Origin: Allium sativum
Taxonomy: Eukaryota > Streptophyta > Magnoliopsida > Asparagales > Amaryllidaceae
NCBI GenBank assembly: GCA_030737875.1
Contig: CM060921.1
Span: 407,380,192-407,444,191, forward strand
DNA length: 64,000 nucleotides
Direction: 5' to 3'
Below are positions 25,513-36,539 of this stretch, one piece after another; positions within the stretch are counted from its first letter, which is position 1; each line of letters begins with the position of its first letter. The notes below the pieces were generated by a model. The model was not told where the DNA came from and made no database searches. It saw nothing but the letters and a program-made list of their open reading frames with translations. A program made the position numbers and the translations under genes.

Positions 25513-26792
25513 TCATCACGATGATCAAGAGTCGAAGATGAAGACGGTGATTGAAGACCGAAGGTTTTCACATTGTTGGATGATGATGACTGGTATCTTG
25601 AATTGGCATTGGCCTTCCAAGGCAAGGTATTTGGTGATGATCATCCAAACGCATTAGGAGATCGACTGAAACACCCCACCTCCGTTAGGGTCACTCTCAA
25701 AGGGAATGCCCTAATTTTGGTGGAGGTTTATAAGTACAAGTCACAGATATACAAGACAGATATAAGAACACATATTTGTAAAACAGCGGAAGAACAACAA
25801 ACTTTATTTCATAAAGTCAAATACGTGTTACAACAACATCCTTCTTCAAAAACATAACATAACACTTCATAGTCTGTCTTGAGTACATTATTTTAAAAGA
25901 AGCACAAATAAAACATAGACAAACTGCCAAAGCCCCATAGTGGATTGTCCAAAGCCATAGTTCAAAACAGGAAAGTCCAAGCCATACATTTCTCTTCTTC
26001 AAGCTGGATGTTGAGGTAGGTCAAGCTGCTGTGTTCCCTCCCTGAGGACCTGGGGGGGGGGGGAACGGAAGAAAGAAGACGAAAGAAAAATAGAGTCAGA
26101 CATAAAGCCTGAGTAAGTCTAGTACTACTTTGTCTATGAATAAAGAACTGGGTATGATAAGTAAAACAGGAAGTGGGCAACCTTATAAAGTTGGTTAAGT
26201 TATCTAGGGTCGAATATACTATCGTACCCCATGTTAATCTCTGAACCCATATAAACTAGTTTCCAATTTGCACCCCATAATCAGGGTGATGTGATCCATT
26301 CAATGATGATCGGCTCCTACTCGCATAGTTACATGTGTCTTACGGCCCCCGATGTCTGTAGTTACCTATGCTGGTCCCACCATGGGGTGTATCAAGTCCC
26401 ATAGTGGCAACCCGACACAACCTTAGAGTGCACAGGTATGCTACTGGTGTCCAGTGCCTTATTTTTCTGCGCCGGAGTGTGTGCACGCCGCACTCCGTTA
26501 GAACCTACACTGCTACACCACCGCCGTCGCTTTGACCTCTTACAATCAGCCCAGTAATCGTGCCCCACCCTGCCTAGTTTCAGGGTATCCTGATACACCT
26601 TTTAGGGTTACTGCTGAAAAGGGTCCCCCGTTACTAGGTTTTCTATCTCTAGCCAACATGCTAAGTTGGTTAAGTGTTTCTAACCTAACCCCCACCAGTC
26701 CGTTTAGTTTAGCATGTTCCATTTTGATTAAGTCTTTAGTCCACTTAATCCTAACAATCCTGACTCAGCCTTAATTGTCTTATTAAGGCCCT

Positions 26793-26997
26793 GACCTCTC
26801 ACATTAGACAGGTATTGTTGTGGCTGCCTGTTGCCGGTTGGTTCCGGGCAGTCTTACGCCACAACTCAGTCTAACCTCGGGTCCCTGCTGGGCTCCATGT
26901 TTAACCTCCCACATTGGATAGGTATTGTTGTGACTACTGGACAGCCGGGCGGTTCCGGGCAGGTTTACATCACAACTCAATCCAACCTCGGGTTAAA
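26793..26997 (-). repeat. Two-copy ~111-bp module in element D LTR, shared with element G
   Basis: Two tandem copies start at 26793 and 26904, each running ACCTC(T/C)CACATT, TAGGTATTGTTGTG, TTCCGGGCAG, ACAACTCA and AACCTCGGGT. The reverse complement is recognisable in the LTR of element G (56390-56608), where it is also present twice. In the other D LTR the module is at about 33751-33956. Confidence 0.7.
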
Positions 26998-28608
26998 CAC
27001 AACGTATTTTCTACTTTTACATATCTTGTCATTCTTCTTTATTTATATGTAAATATTTGCGGCCCATTATTAAGTAAATGGTGTAAAGGTTACACCAATC
27101 ATGGGCCCAACCCATACTTGACTTTGGGCCCTTCTATTTCATATTTTCATTCATTAATTAATTTTTAACCCAACGTTATTTTCCCCCGTTTTACTCGTCC
27201 GTTCATATATATTGGGCTTAGCCTTTTAAAGCCCAATTTAGCCATGCGAAAGGGGAGGCTTATGGCGTATACACAAAGAGGGGAAAGTGAGCGCATGAAC
27301 TTGCAATACGACGTTGGAAACACAAAATAGAAATTGGTGTACTTGCATAGTGGCAACATAGGTGACATGAATCAAAGCATGTGAACTTGCATAGGTTTAA
27401 CTACAACATGAACCTATATTCTTATTTAGGCATATTGTCAAACATGAGCATGTCGTAGATATTTCTAGCATAAGCATAGCTTAATGTCAAACATAAGCAT
27501 GGCATAAATACTTTTGGCATAAACATGGCATAATGTCAAACATAAGCATGGCATAAATACTTTTGGCATAAACATAAACAAGTCATGTTCATAAGGTTTC
27601 TACATGTTTACAAAGGGGATACTTTGTTACCAATACAAAAGCATAATTCAACTTAATCATGGTTTAAGTCTAATCACATAACGATGGTATAAACATACTT
27701 ATGCATAAATATTCCTAAACATGGTGTTTGCTTTAAAACTTGCAAAAAGGGATTTTTGAGTCTAACCTAGCCATGCCTCACATATGTCATCATATAATTC
27801 TTTAAACAAGATAGACTTAATCATAGATTTCAATTATGCCAAATATCATTCATAGCCTAGCCATATTCATAAGTTTTGCAAAAGCATGACTTAATACATG
27901 GATTGTGGTGTCAAAATTCCAACATAGTTTCATATGAACTATAACAACCAAACTTGTCTCAATTACTTGCAAAATGATTTATGCACAAAAATATACATCA
28001 TGACGACATAATAACAAAGCCCCAAACTTGCATAAATTTCACTCAACTACATACATGTAGCTTCAACATAGATTACATAATTTGCGCAATATTCCAAACG
28101 TAAACTTGTATAGAACTACCGCATGTAGTTCTTTATAACATAATCCATAAATATCCAAACGTATATAAATTGATAAGAACGCATAAATATGAATTACTTC
28201 CATTGCCACAATTCAAGCATACACATCAACACAGTTGTTTATTATACCAAAGTAATACTCTACTTACAATGGTTGCGGCGAATTCTCTAATTAAGAGACA
28301 CGATTCCTTTGTTGAATTGATTAGCTTTAGGTTGCTTGAATTGCTTTAGGCTTTAGAACTTTCTTCCTAACTCTCTCTCTAGTCGGCGGCTAATCTTTGT
28401 CGTTCCTCAGCAACATGGCGGCTATAATCTTATTTTGAATGAATAGATTAGGGTTTAGTCTAGGGTTGTTTATATAGAGGTTAGGAATTGATTAGGACCA
28501 TTGATGTTGCTAGGTTAGATCATAGCCATTCATTAGGAAGAGAGACCAATAAAAACCCGCCACCTAGCCCTAATGACAAAGCAGACCACAGAAATTCGAC
28601 CACACACC

Positions 28609-28760
28609 GACCTGGCCAGCCAGGGCTAGACCAGACCTGGCCAGCAGGTCATTTTTGACCTGGGCGCACTTGGCAGGTGCGCCAGGTCAAAAATGTACTG
28701 GCGCACTTCACAGGTGCGCCAGTTCATTTTTGTTCTGGCGCACTTCCCAAGTGCGCCAGT
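28609..28760. repeat. GC-rich hairpin cluster in element D LTR
   Basis: At least three imperfect hairpins follow one another with TGGCGCACTT or GGGCGCACTT on one side and AAGTGCGCCA or AGGTGCGCCA on the other, preceded by CTGGCCAG palindromes. It lies about 210-360 bp from the LTR 5' end. The copy in the other LTR is at 35568-35719. Confidence 0.75.
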
Positions 28761-28970
28761 GCATTCTGACCCTTTTTCGGTTTTTCGCCCAACTTCGTTC
28801 GTCCATAACTTCTTCATACGATATCCGTTTTTCGAAAACTCGGACTCTATTTCGCGTATTTTTCCGAGACGAACGCAATGGCGTATCCCGTTTCCCTTAG
28901 TTCTTTGATTTGAAATTAATTATACTTTAATTTGCTAATTTCATAGTTATAGAATTTTCGGGGTGTTACA

Positions 28971-28990
28971 TTCTCCCCCACTTAAAAGGA
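28971..28990 (-). other. Element D polypurine tract
   Basis: Read on the minus strand, TTTTAAGTGGGGGAGAA directly precedes the LTR start TGTAACACCCCG, preceded by the box CGGGGACGAAATCC. Confidence 0.85.
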
Positions 28991-29536
28991 TTTCGTCCCC
29001 GAAATCTTCAAGTTAGGAGGAATGTATATCCTAACATCCAATCATCCATCTACTCATCCATCAAACACGAGCATCCATTGTCCTTAAAAGACTTCTAATG
29101 CTTCATGATCATATGCAAAGTGTGTGTGTACATGAACTTATCTAATGCAAAATCAGGAGGTCTACTGATTCAGTTGACCTCCTTAATGCGAATTATGTAA
29201 GTGCCATGAATCCATTATGTATGCAAATTTTTCTATTCATGATTCTACATGAGTGCACAATCATTCAATACAAATGCAGCATCCACATGACAACACATTA
29301 AAGTTCAACCATATATGAGTGCAAACATATATGCATATGCAATATGAAGTGACTGAGCCGATCTAATACCTAGATTGTGTGTGTATATGCAACCACGAGC
29401 AACCACTAGCAATCACTTGCAACCACTTGCAACCATCATCCATAACATGTTTCAACTACATGTTTCCATCCAAAAAGATTCTATCTAAAAGATACGGTCG
29501 AGGAAATATACCTAAAAAGATAGATAAAAGCGCAAC
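28991..29536 (-). other. Element D 3' non-coding region
   Basis: Lies between the chromodomain stop and the polypurine tract. It has short CAACCACTTGCAACCA-type direct repeats at about 29390-29440. I see no coding or structural signal beyond that. Confidence 0.5.
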
Positions 29537-29869
29537 TTAAGGAAAAGGAAAGATCAAGGATGTACCCTCGAACAGAAAAGGGTAGGCTGTACGGATTCTA
29601 GCTTCAGTTTCCCAAGTCGCGTCTTCCTCGGCGTCGCTCCATTGAACTTTGACGAGTTTGACTTCGCGGTTGCGTAGCTTCTTCACTTCCGTTCCTAATA
29701 TGCGGGTTGGAACTCTTCTTATGGTTGCTTCGCGTTCCACTTCGGCCTCTTCGAGGATATTTGGCTCTACCACTTCAGCAGACTCATGTAAACATTTTCG
29801 GAGATGTGAAACGTGAAAAACGTTGTGGACTCCAGCCAACTTCTCGGGTAGCTCTAATCTATAGGACAT
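29537..29869 (-). pseudogene. Integrase C-terminus plus chromodomain fragment (element D pol)
   Basis: A 110-residue open frame. The first part (YRLELPEKLAGVHNVFHVSH, residues 3-22) is the typical C-terminal integrase segment of plant Ty3/gypsy elements. The later part (residues about 73-98, with VKVQW and EEDATWE) is a chromodomain-type region that in the family is thought to guide integration to chromatin. Everything that should precede it (RNase H and the integrase zinc finger and catalytic core) is missing, so it is a detached remnant. The ATG is simply the first methionine in the surviving frame. It is followed by an apparently normal stop. Confidence 0.85.
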
Positions 29870-29880
29870 TTTCCCAATTG

Positions 29881-30299
29881 TTCCTATCTAAAGGTATAGT
29901 CGAATGAAGCAAGTAAAAACTTTGTGCCTATTAGGCAATGTCAAAACTGAAAACCTATGCCACATATATATTGATTAGGAGAAGAACTCTCTGAGCATCA
30001 GCCCCGAAGACCGAAATCAACATCAGACTGACACCCAAAGAATTACTCAACCCAACCACCATATATGATTCTAGGCAACTAAGCATGATGGACTCCTTTT
30101 AGGTCACAAGGGAGTCCCTTCCTAAGACCAATCTGTATCATATAAAACCCAAAAACTTTAGTCAAACCAATGAACACCCTCGAGCCCCAACATGTGTTAC
30201 TAACAGATGAGTCATACTCCCTATGTGGTTTGCAACAGAAATTGGATTGAGAATGGGACCGAGAGGATATACTCTTAAGAAGAGATATTATGCACGAAT
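29881..30299 (-). other. Element D interior, no recognisable content
   Basis: About 420 bp between the intact chromodomain fragment and the degenerate one. No coding motif or repeat was seen. It may be filler joined during the deletion that removed RNase H and integrase. Confidence 0.4.
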
Positions 30300-30535
30300 C
30301 TAGTCTTCAATCTTCTAAATCGCACTTCCTTGAGCTTAACTCCATTATGCTTTGTCCGTCTATAACTTCACAATTTCGTAGCTTCTTAATCCTTGTTTCC
30401 AAAATATGAGTTGGAACCCTTGCCTCTCGTTCCTCTTTCACTTATTCTCCTTCTAGTATACTTGGCTCAAGCCTTAACTACGTACTCATGGTTCCATGCA
30501 AGCTCTCCAAAATTCATTAGTGAATCTTGGATCTT
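30300..30535 (-). pseudogene. Second, degenerate chromodomain-region copy (element D)
   Basis: Nucleotide similarity to 29590-29800 is visible by eye in the same order and orientation: a CTTCCTTGAGC/CTTCCTCGGCG segment, CGTAGCTTCTT, a TATG(A/C)G(G/A)GTTGGAAC segment, CTCGTTCC versus GCGTTCC, and a CTTGGCTC/TTTGGCTC box. Stops and indels break every frame. A single gypsy element has one chromodomain, so this is an extra diverged copy placed between RT and the better copy, probably brought in by recombination or template switching with a related element. Confidence 0.6.
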
Positions 30536-30537
30536 GT

Positions 30538-32436
30538 TCACTTACTAGAAGGTATTCCACATAGATGAATTATCTCTTGAAAATAAACAATTGTCAACTT
30601 TGTGAGTGGAGCTGAGATTTTCGCAAAATCCCTTATGAATTTTCGGTAGAAACCCGCTAGTCCTAGAAAGCTTCGGACCTCAGTCGCATTCCTTGGTGTC
30701 TTCCAATCCTGTACCGCCACTACCTTCGCAGGGTCCACCACTAACCCTTGTTTGGATACTATGTGCCCAAGGAACCTCACCTCTTCTCTCCAAAAGTGGC
30801 ATTTGGAGAATTTGGCTTTTAGTTGATGGACTCGCAAAGTTTCCATGATTGCCCTTAAGTGTTGAGCATGTTCCTCTTCACTCTTTGAGAAGATAAGGAT
30901 ATCATCTACGAAGACCACTACGAATTTGTTGAGGAAATCTCTAAATACCCTACTCATCAGGTCCACGAAGTAAGCAGGTGCATTTGTCAAGCCGAAAGGC
31001 ATGACAAGCCATTCAAAGAAGCCGTCTGGGGTTCTGAACGCCGTTTTATCGATGCTATCTTCAGCCACCCTTAGCTGATGAAAACCGGTTGCTAAATCGA
31101 GTTGGGAGAAAACAGACGCTCCTACAAGCTGGTCAAATAAATCGTCAGTTCTAGGGAGAGGGTGCCTATTCTTTTTCGTTAGCTTGTTGAGCTCCCTATA
31201 GTCAACACATAGACGGAGTGAACCATCCGCCTTTGTAGCGAACACCACTGGAGCGCCCCATTCTGAAATGCTCCTCCTAATGAACCCCTTCTCTAGAAGC
31301 TCTTTAATCTGTTTACTGAGCTCTTTCCTTTCTCGTGGAGCCATGTGTCTAACGGGCAACGCAACGGGCTTTGCATTATCTACCAGATATATGCGGAAGT
31401 CTATTTCCCGCTTCGGAGGCAAGCCCTTCACCTCTTCGAAGACATCCGGATATTCCCGGACCACTCTAACTGATTGCAAATTTTCAACAGAGGCATCTAG
31501 CGATTCAAGATAACTAAGCATAACCGCATACGAGGGATTACAAGAAATTTCCAAAGTATTACCGAGCTGGGTTAGGAGCCTAACAACCCTTTTCTCACAA
31601 TCAAGGATGGCCCCATTACTGGATAGCCAATCCATGCCCAAAATCAAACCATACCCCGAAAAGCCCAAAACAAAGGAACTACATTGAAATTCAACACTTA
31701 GAATAGAAATTTTCAATCCCACACAGATCATAGACAAATGAGCTGGGCCCCCAATTGGGTTTGAAACAATTAAGGGGTCCTCTACCATACTAGTTTTTAG
31801 GTGCAGAGATTCTACTAAAGCAGACGAGATAAAGGAGTGTGATGCGCCAGAATCAAACAAAGTGCGAACGGGGTGATCATAAAGATAAACTACACTTTCT
31901 ACAGAAGTGTTTGTACCTCGCTGTTGCAATGGTGGCGCTTCTAGCACATGAACCTGTGCCCCTGGGGTGGATCCATCCCCCTGCCCCTGTCCTCGTTTCC
32001 TTGGGCAGTCCCTAGCCCTGTGGCCTGTCTGACCGCATGAAAAGCACCCACCATTCTCCTTGGCCTTCTTTTTCCGGCAGTCCTTTACTAAGTGCCCCAC
32101 TTTGCCACAAAAATTACACTTCCTCTTCTCTTTGTTGCCTTTCCCGCCCTTCTCAAAGTCTGTCTTCTCAGGGCAGTCTTTGCTGATGTGTCCAGTCTCC
32201 CCACAATGAAAACATTCACCTTGCCTTCTTTTCCTCTTTCTACAATCCTTGGCTATGTGCCCTTCCGTACCACAAAAATTGCATTTCCTTTTTTCTCGTT
32301 TCTTATTATTATTGTTATGATCCTTTCTTGTTTGACTATTATTCGTCTTCCTACTCTGGGACTCTTCCGCTTGCTGGTTCACGTGGAGGAGGAGGAGTGA
32401 AAGCGTCAGCAGCTGGGGAGTAAGGTCTCCAGACAT
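30538..32436 (-). pseudogene. Truncated gag-pol: zinc knuckles, protease and reverse transcriptase (element D)
   Basis: A 632-residue open frame. Four CCHC knuckles (residues about 52-65, 75-88, 107-120, 131-144) form two tandem pairs and would bind RNA in the capsid. An aspartic protease follows, with DSGA at 195-198 and a second conserved LILGMDWL at 264-271. Reverse transcriptase spans about 330-613, with LCVDYRELN (409-417), the catalytic FVDD (509-512) and LGHIV (556-560). After LTKLT (about 611-615) the similarity stops and 17 unrelated residues lead to a stop, so RNase H and integrase are lost. Only about 170 bp separates the primer site from the first ATG, and the gag core is missing. 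The frame is open and RT could fold, but the protein cannot support full transposition alone. Confidence 0.9.
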
Positions 32437-32609
32437 GCTAAAACCGAAAGGATAGATTCAAAACGAAGGATAAGAGATAATACCTATGGCTTTGGGGACT
32501 TTGCCTTTTAAAAATAAAATAATATTTTTCTTTTAAAAATGCTTCTTTAAATTTCCTTTTTGAAAATATTTTTTTTTTCAAAACTTTTTATCTTATCTGG
32601 TAAACCTAT

Positions 32610-32621
32610 GCTCTGATACCA
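32610..32621 (-). other. Element D primer-binding site (initiator Met tRNA)
   Basis: The plus strand reads GCTCTGATACCA; the minus strand is a perfect TGGTATCAGAGC, two bases from the LTR end at 32624. Confidence 0.92.
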
Positions 32622-32623
32622 AG

Positions 32624-35600
32624 TGAAACACCCCACCTCCGTTAGGGTCACTCTCAAAGGGAATGCCCTAATTTTGGTGGAGGTTTATAAGTACAAGTCA
32701 CAGATATACAAGACAGATATAAGAACACATATTTGTAAAACAGCGGAAGAACAACAAACTTTATTTCATAAAGTCAAATACGTGTTACAACAACATCCTT
32801 CTTCAAAAACATAACATAACACTTCATAATCTGTCTTGAGTACATTATTTTTAAAGAAGCACAAATAAAACATAGACAAACTGCCAAAGCCCCATAGTAG
32901 ATTGTCCAAAGCCATAGTTCAAAACAGGAAAGTCCAAGCAATACATTTCTCTTCTTCAAGCTGGATGTTGAGGTAGGTCAAGCTGCTGTGTTCCCTCCCT
33001 GAGGACCTGGGGGGGGGGGGGGAACGGAAGAAAGAAGACGAAAGAAAAATAGAGTCAGACATAAAGCCTGAGTAAGTCTAGTACTACTTTGTCTATGAAT
33101 AAAGAACTGGGTATGATAAGTAAAACAGGAAGTGGGCAACCTTATAAACTTGGTTAAGTTATCTAGGGTCGAATATACTATCGTACCCCATGTTAATCTC
33201 TGAACCCATATAAACTAGTTTCCAATTTGCACCCCATAATCAGGGTGATGTGATCCATTCAATGATGATCGGCTCCTACTCGCATAGTTACATGTGTCTT
33301 ACGGCCCCCGATGTCTGTAGTTACCTATGCTGGTCCCACCATGGGGTGTATCAAGTCCCATAGTGGCAACCCGACACAACCTTAGAGTGCACAGGTATGC
33401 TACTGGTGTCCAGTGCCTTATTTTTCTGCGCCGGAGTGTGTGCACGCCGCACTCCGTTAGAACCTACACTGCTACACCACCGCCGTCGCTTTGACCTCTT
33501 ACAATCAGCCCAGTAATCGTGCCCCACCCTGCCTAGTTTCAGGGTATCCTGATACACCTTTTAGGGTTACTGCTGAAAAGGGTCCCCCGTTACTAGGTTT
33601 TCTATCTCTAGCCAACATGCTAAGTTGGTTAAGTGTTTCTAACCTAACCCCCACCAGTCCGTTTAGTTTAGCATGTTCCATTTTGATTAAGTCTTTAGTC
33701 CACTTAATCCTAACAATCCTGACTCAGCCTTAATTGTCTTATTAAGGCCCTGACCTCTCACATTAGACAGGTATTGTTGTGGCTGCCTGTTGCCGGTTGG
33801 TTCCGGGCAGTCTTACGCCACAACTCAGTCTAACCTCGGGTCCCTGCTGGGCTCCATGTTTAACCTCCCACATTGGATAGGTATTGTTGTGACTACTGGA
33901 CAGCCGGGCGGTTCCGGGCAGGTTTACATCACAACTCAATCCAACCTCGGGTTAAACACATCGTATTTTCTACTTTTACATATCTTGTCATTCTTCTTTA
34001 TTTATATGTAAATATTTGCGGCCCATTATTAAGTAAATGGTGTAAAGGTTACACCAATCATGGGCCCAACCCATACTTGACTTTGGGCCCTTCTATTTCA
34101 TATTTTCATTCATTAATTAATTTTTAACCCAATGTTATTTTCCCCCGTTTTACACGTCCGTTCATATATATTGGGCTTAGCCTTTTAAAGCCCAATTTAG
34201 CCATGCGAAAGGGGAGGCTTATGGCGTATACACAAAGAGGGGAAAGTGAGCGCATGAACTTGCAATACGACGTTGGAAACACAAAATAGAAATTGGTGTA
34301 CTTGCATAGTGGCAACATAGGTGACATGAATCAAAGCATGTGAACTTGCATAGGTTTAACTACAACATGAACCTATATTCTTATTTAGGCATATTGTCGA
34401 ACATGAGCATGTCGTAGATATTTCTAGCATAAGCATAGCTTAATGTCAAACATAAGCATGGCATAAATACTTTTGGCATAAACATAGCATAATGTCAAAC
34501 ATAAGCATGGCATAAATACTTTTGGCATAAACATAAACAAGTCATGTTCATAAGGTTTCTACATGTTTACAAAGGGGATACTTTGTTACCAATACAAAAG
34601 CATAATTCAACTTAATCATGGTTTAAGTCTAATCACATAACGATGGTATAAACATACTTATGCATAAATATTCCTAAACATGGTGTTTGCTTTAAAACTT
34701 GCAAAAAGGGATTTTTGAGTCTAACCTAGCCATGCCTCACATATGTCATCATATAATTCTTTAAACAAGATAGACTTAATCATAGATTTCAATTATGCCA
34801 AATATCATTCATAGCCTAGCCATATTCATAAGTTTTGCAAAAGCATGACTTAATACATGGATTGTGGTGTCAAAATTCCAACATAGTTTCATATGAACTG
34901 TAACAACCAAACTTGTCTCAATTACTTGCAAAATGATTTATGCACAAAAATATACATCATGACGACATAATAACAAAGCCCCAAACTTGCATAAATTTCA
35001 CTCAACTACATACATGTAGCTTCAACATAGATTACATAATTTGCGCAATATTCCAAACGTAAACTTGTATAGAACTACCGCATGTAGTTCTTTATAACAT
35101 AATCCATAAATATCCAAACGTATATAAATTGATAAGAACGCATAAATATGAATTACTTCCATTGCCACAATTCAAGCATACACATCAACACAGTTGTTTA
35201 TTATACCAAAGTAATACTCTACTTACAATGGTTGCGGCGAATTCTCTAATTAAGAGACACGATTCCTTTGTTGAATTGATTAGCTTTAGGTTGCTTGAAT
35301 TGCTTTAGGCTTTAGAACTTTCTTCCTAACTCTCTCTCTAGTCGGCGGCTAATCTTTGTCGTTCCTCAGCAACATGGCGGCTATAATCTTATTTTGAATG
35401 AATAGATTAGGGTTTAGTCTAGGGTTGTTTATATAGAGGTTAGGAATTGATTAGGACCATTGATGTTGCTAGGTTAGATCGTAGCCATTCATTAGGAAGA
35501 GAGACCAATAAAAACCCGCCACCTAGCCCTAATGACAAAGCAGACCACAGAAATTCGACCACACACCGACCTGGCCAGCCAGGGCTAGACCAGACCTGGC

Positions 35601-35929
35601 CAGCAGGTCATTTTTGATCTGGGCGCACTTGGCAGGTGCGCCAGGTCAAAAATGTACTGGCGCACTTCACAGGTGCGCCAGTTCATTTTTGTTCTGGCGC
35701 ACTTCCCAAGTGCGCCAGTGCATTCTGACCCTTTTTCGGTTTTTCGCCCAACTTCGTTCGTCCATAACTTCTTCATACGATATCCGTTTTTCGAAAACTC
35801 GGACTCTATTTCGCGTATTTTTCCGAGACGAACGCAATGGCGTATCCCGTTTCCCTTAGTTCTTTGATTTGAAATTAATTATACTTTAATTTGCTAATTT
35901 CATAGTTATAGAATTTTCGGGGTGTTACA
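32624..35929 (-). repeat. Element D 5' LTR (3306 bp)
   Basis: Partner of 25667-28970 with very few differences. One is the G run at about 33009-33021, which is a base or so longer. It would carry the promoter for the element's transcript. It ends at 35929 and is followed by the target duplication TCGAC. Confidence 0.93.
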
Positions 35930-35934
35930 TCGAC

Positions 35935-35982
35935 GGACACGTTGTTTCGCTCAGACCCAGAGCGGACTTGTAAATGGATTGC
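35935..35982 (+). other. Element B palindrome spacer (48 bp)
   Basis: The only unpaired part of the palindrome. It contains CAGACCCAGAGCGGACTTGT, the reverse complement of sequence at about 10200-10225 in the element C LTR. The spacer is therefore a further stretch of arm 1, and arm 2 starts about 50 bp short. The turning point thus has a small asymmetric loop. Confidence 0.75.
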
Positions 35983-36137
35983 GTCGATCTCCAAATGCGT
36001 TTGGATGATCATCACCAAATACCTTGCCTTGGAAGGCCAATCCCAATTCAAGATACTAGTCATCATCATCCCAACGATGTGAAAACCTTCGGTCTTCAAT
36101 CACCGTCTTCATCTTCAACTCTTGATCGTCGTGATGA

Positions 36138-36174
36138 TTATTCAGAATGGGTTAAACCCGGTCTTTCTGAATAA
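36138..36174. other. Conserved 37-nt hairpin (element B arm 2)
   Basis: Mirror copy of 25476-25512, with TTATTCAGAA/TTCTGAATAA outer arms and an inner GGGTT/AACCC pair. Confidence 0.7.
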
Positions 36175-36209
36175 CTCGCGTATTTTGGGATAAAAACAAA
36201 TATTGGAAA

Positions 36210-36539
36210 GTGGAAAATAGGCATAAGGACAAACTTTGAAAAAAAATTAGTCTGAAGGACGTTAAGTTTTATTTTTAGGCTGAAGGACAAATTCTGAAAA
36301 AAATTAGGCTGAAGGACAATGCTAAATATAATTAGCATTTTCTGCAGTGTAAAACTGAATAATGCTAAATACATTTAGCATTTTAGTGTAGTGTAAAAAA
36401 CTGAATATAATGCTAATTACATTTAGCATTTTCCTTCAGCTTAATTTTGGTTCAAAGTTTGTCCTTCAGACTAAAAATAAAACTTGGTGTCCTTCAGCCT
36501 AATTTTTGGGCAAAGTTTGTCCTTCTCCCTAATTACCTC
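36210..36539. mobile_element. 330-bp foldback MITE (Mutator-like duplication)
   Basis: Present in arm 2 but absent from the mirror site in arm 1 (about 25440-25460). It is flanked by 9-bp duplications TATTGGAAA (36201-36209 and 36540-36548). The ends are imperfect inverted repeats (GTGGAAAATAGG versus GAGGTAATTAGG), and nearly the whole element folds back on itself, with repeated CTGAAGGACA and ATGCTAAAT boxes on opposing sides. A 9-bp duplication with long inverted repeats suggests a Mutator-type transposase acted in trans. It has no coding capacity. Confidence 0.85.

Larger units (their letters stand above)
22832..25666 (+). repeat. Element B arm 1, inner half
   Basis: It continues arm 1 after element C and is the reverse complement of 35983 to about 39130. 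It holds the rest of the hairpin array (22832 to about 23790), a second set of roughly 50-bp A/T units with ATTAGTTAAA boxes (about 23990-24130), a TA run (24168-24190), the conserved block (24454-24610) and the conserved hairpin (25476-25512). It ends at GGAGATCGAC (25657-25666), where element D inserted; TCGAC is the duplicated target. Confidence 0.88.
25667..28970 (-). repeat. Element D 3' LTR (3304 bp)
   Basis: On the minus strand it begins TGTAACACCCCGAAAATTC at 28970 and ends ...GGGGTGTTTCA at 25667. It is near-identical to 32624-35929, so the insertion is young. It contains a two-unit tandem module (26793-26997), a G run (26051-26062), tandem GCATAA-rich units (about 27430-27600) and a GC-rich hairpin cluster (28609-28760). 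Short open frames occur identically in both LTRs but resemble no protein. Confidence 0.93.
25667..35929 (-). mobile_element. Element D: Ty3/gypsy chromovirus with internal deletions
   Basis: Direct LTRs (25667-28970 and 32624-35929) flank a 3.65-kb interior coding gag-pol on the minus strand. Target duplications TCGAC are at 25662-25666 and 35930-35934. A perfect primer site (32610-32621) and a polypurine tract (28971-28990) are present. The interior retains gag zinc knuckles, protease and reverse transcriptase but lacks the gag core, RNase H and most of integrase. Two chromodomain-type segments remain. LTR length, iMet primer and chromodomain point to a chromovirus, perhaps the Tekay/Del lineage; the lineage is an inference. 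It inserted exactly at the inflection point of the element B palindrome. Confidence 0.93.
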
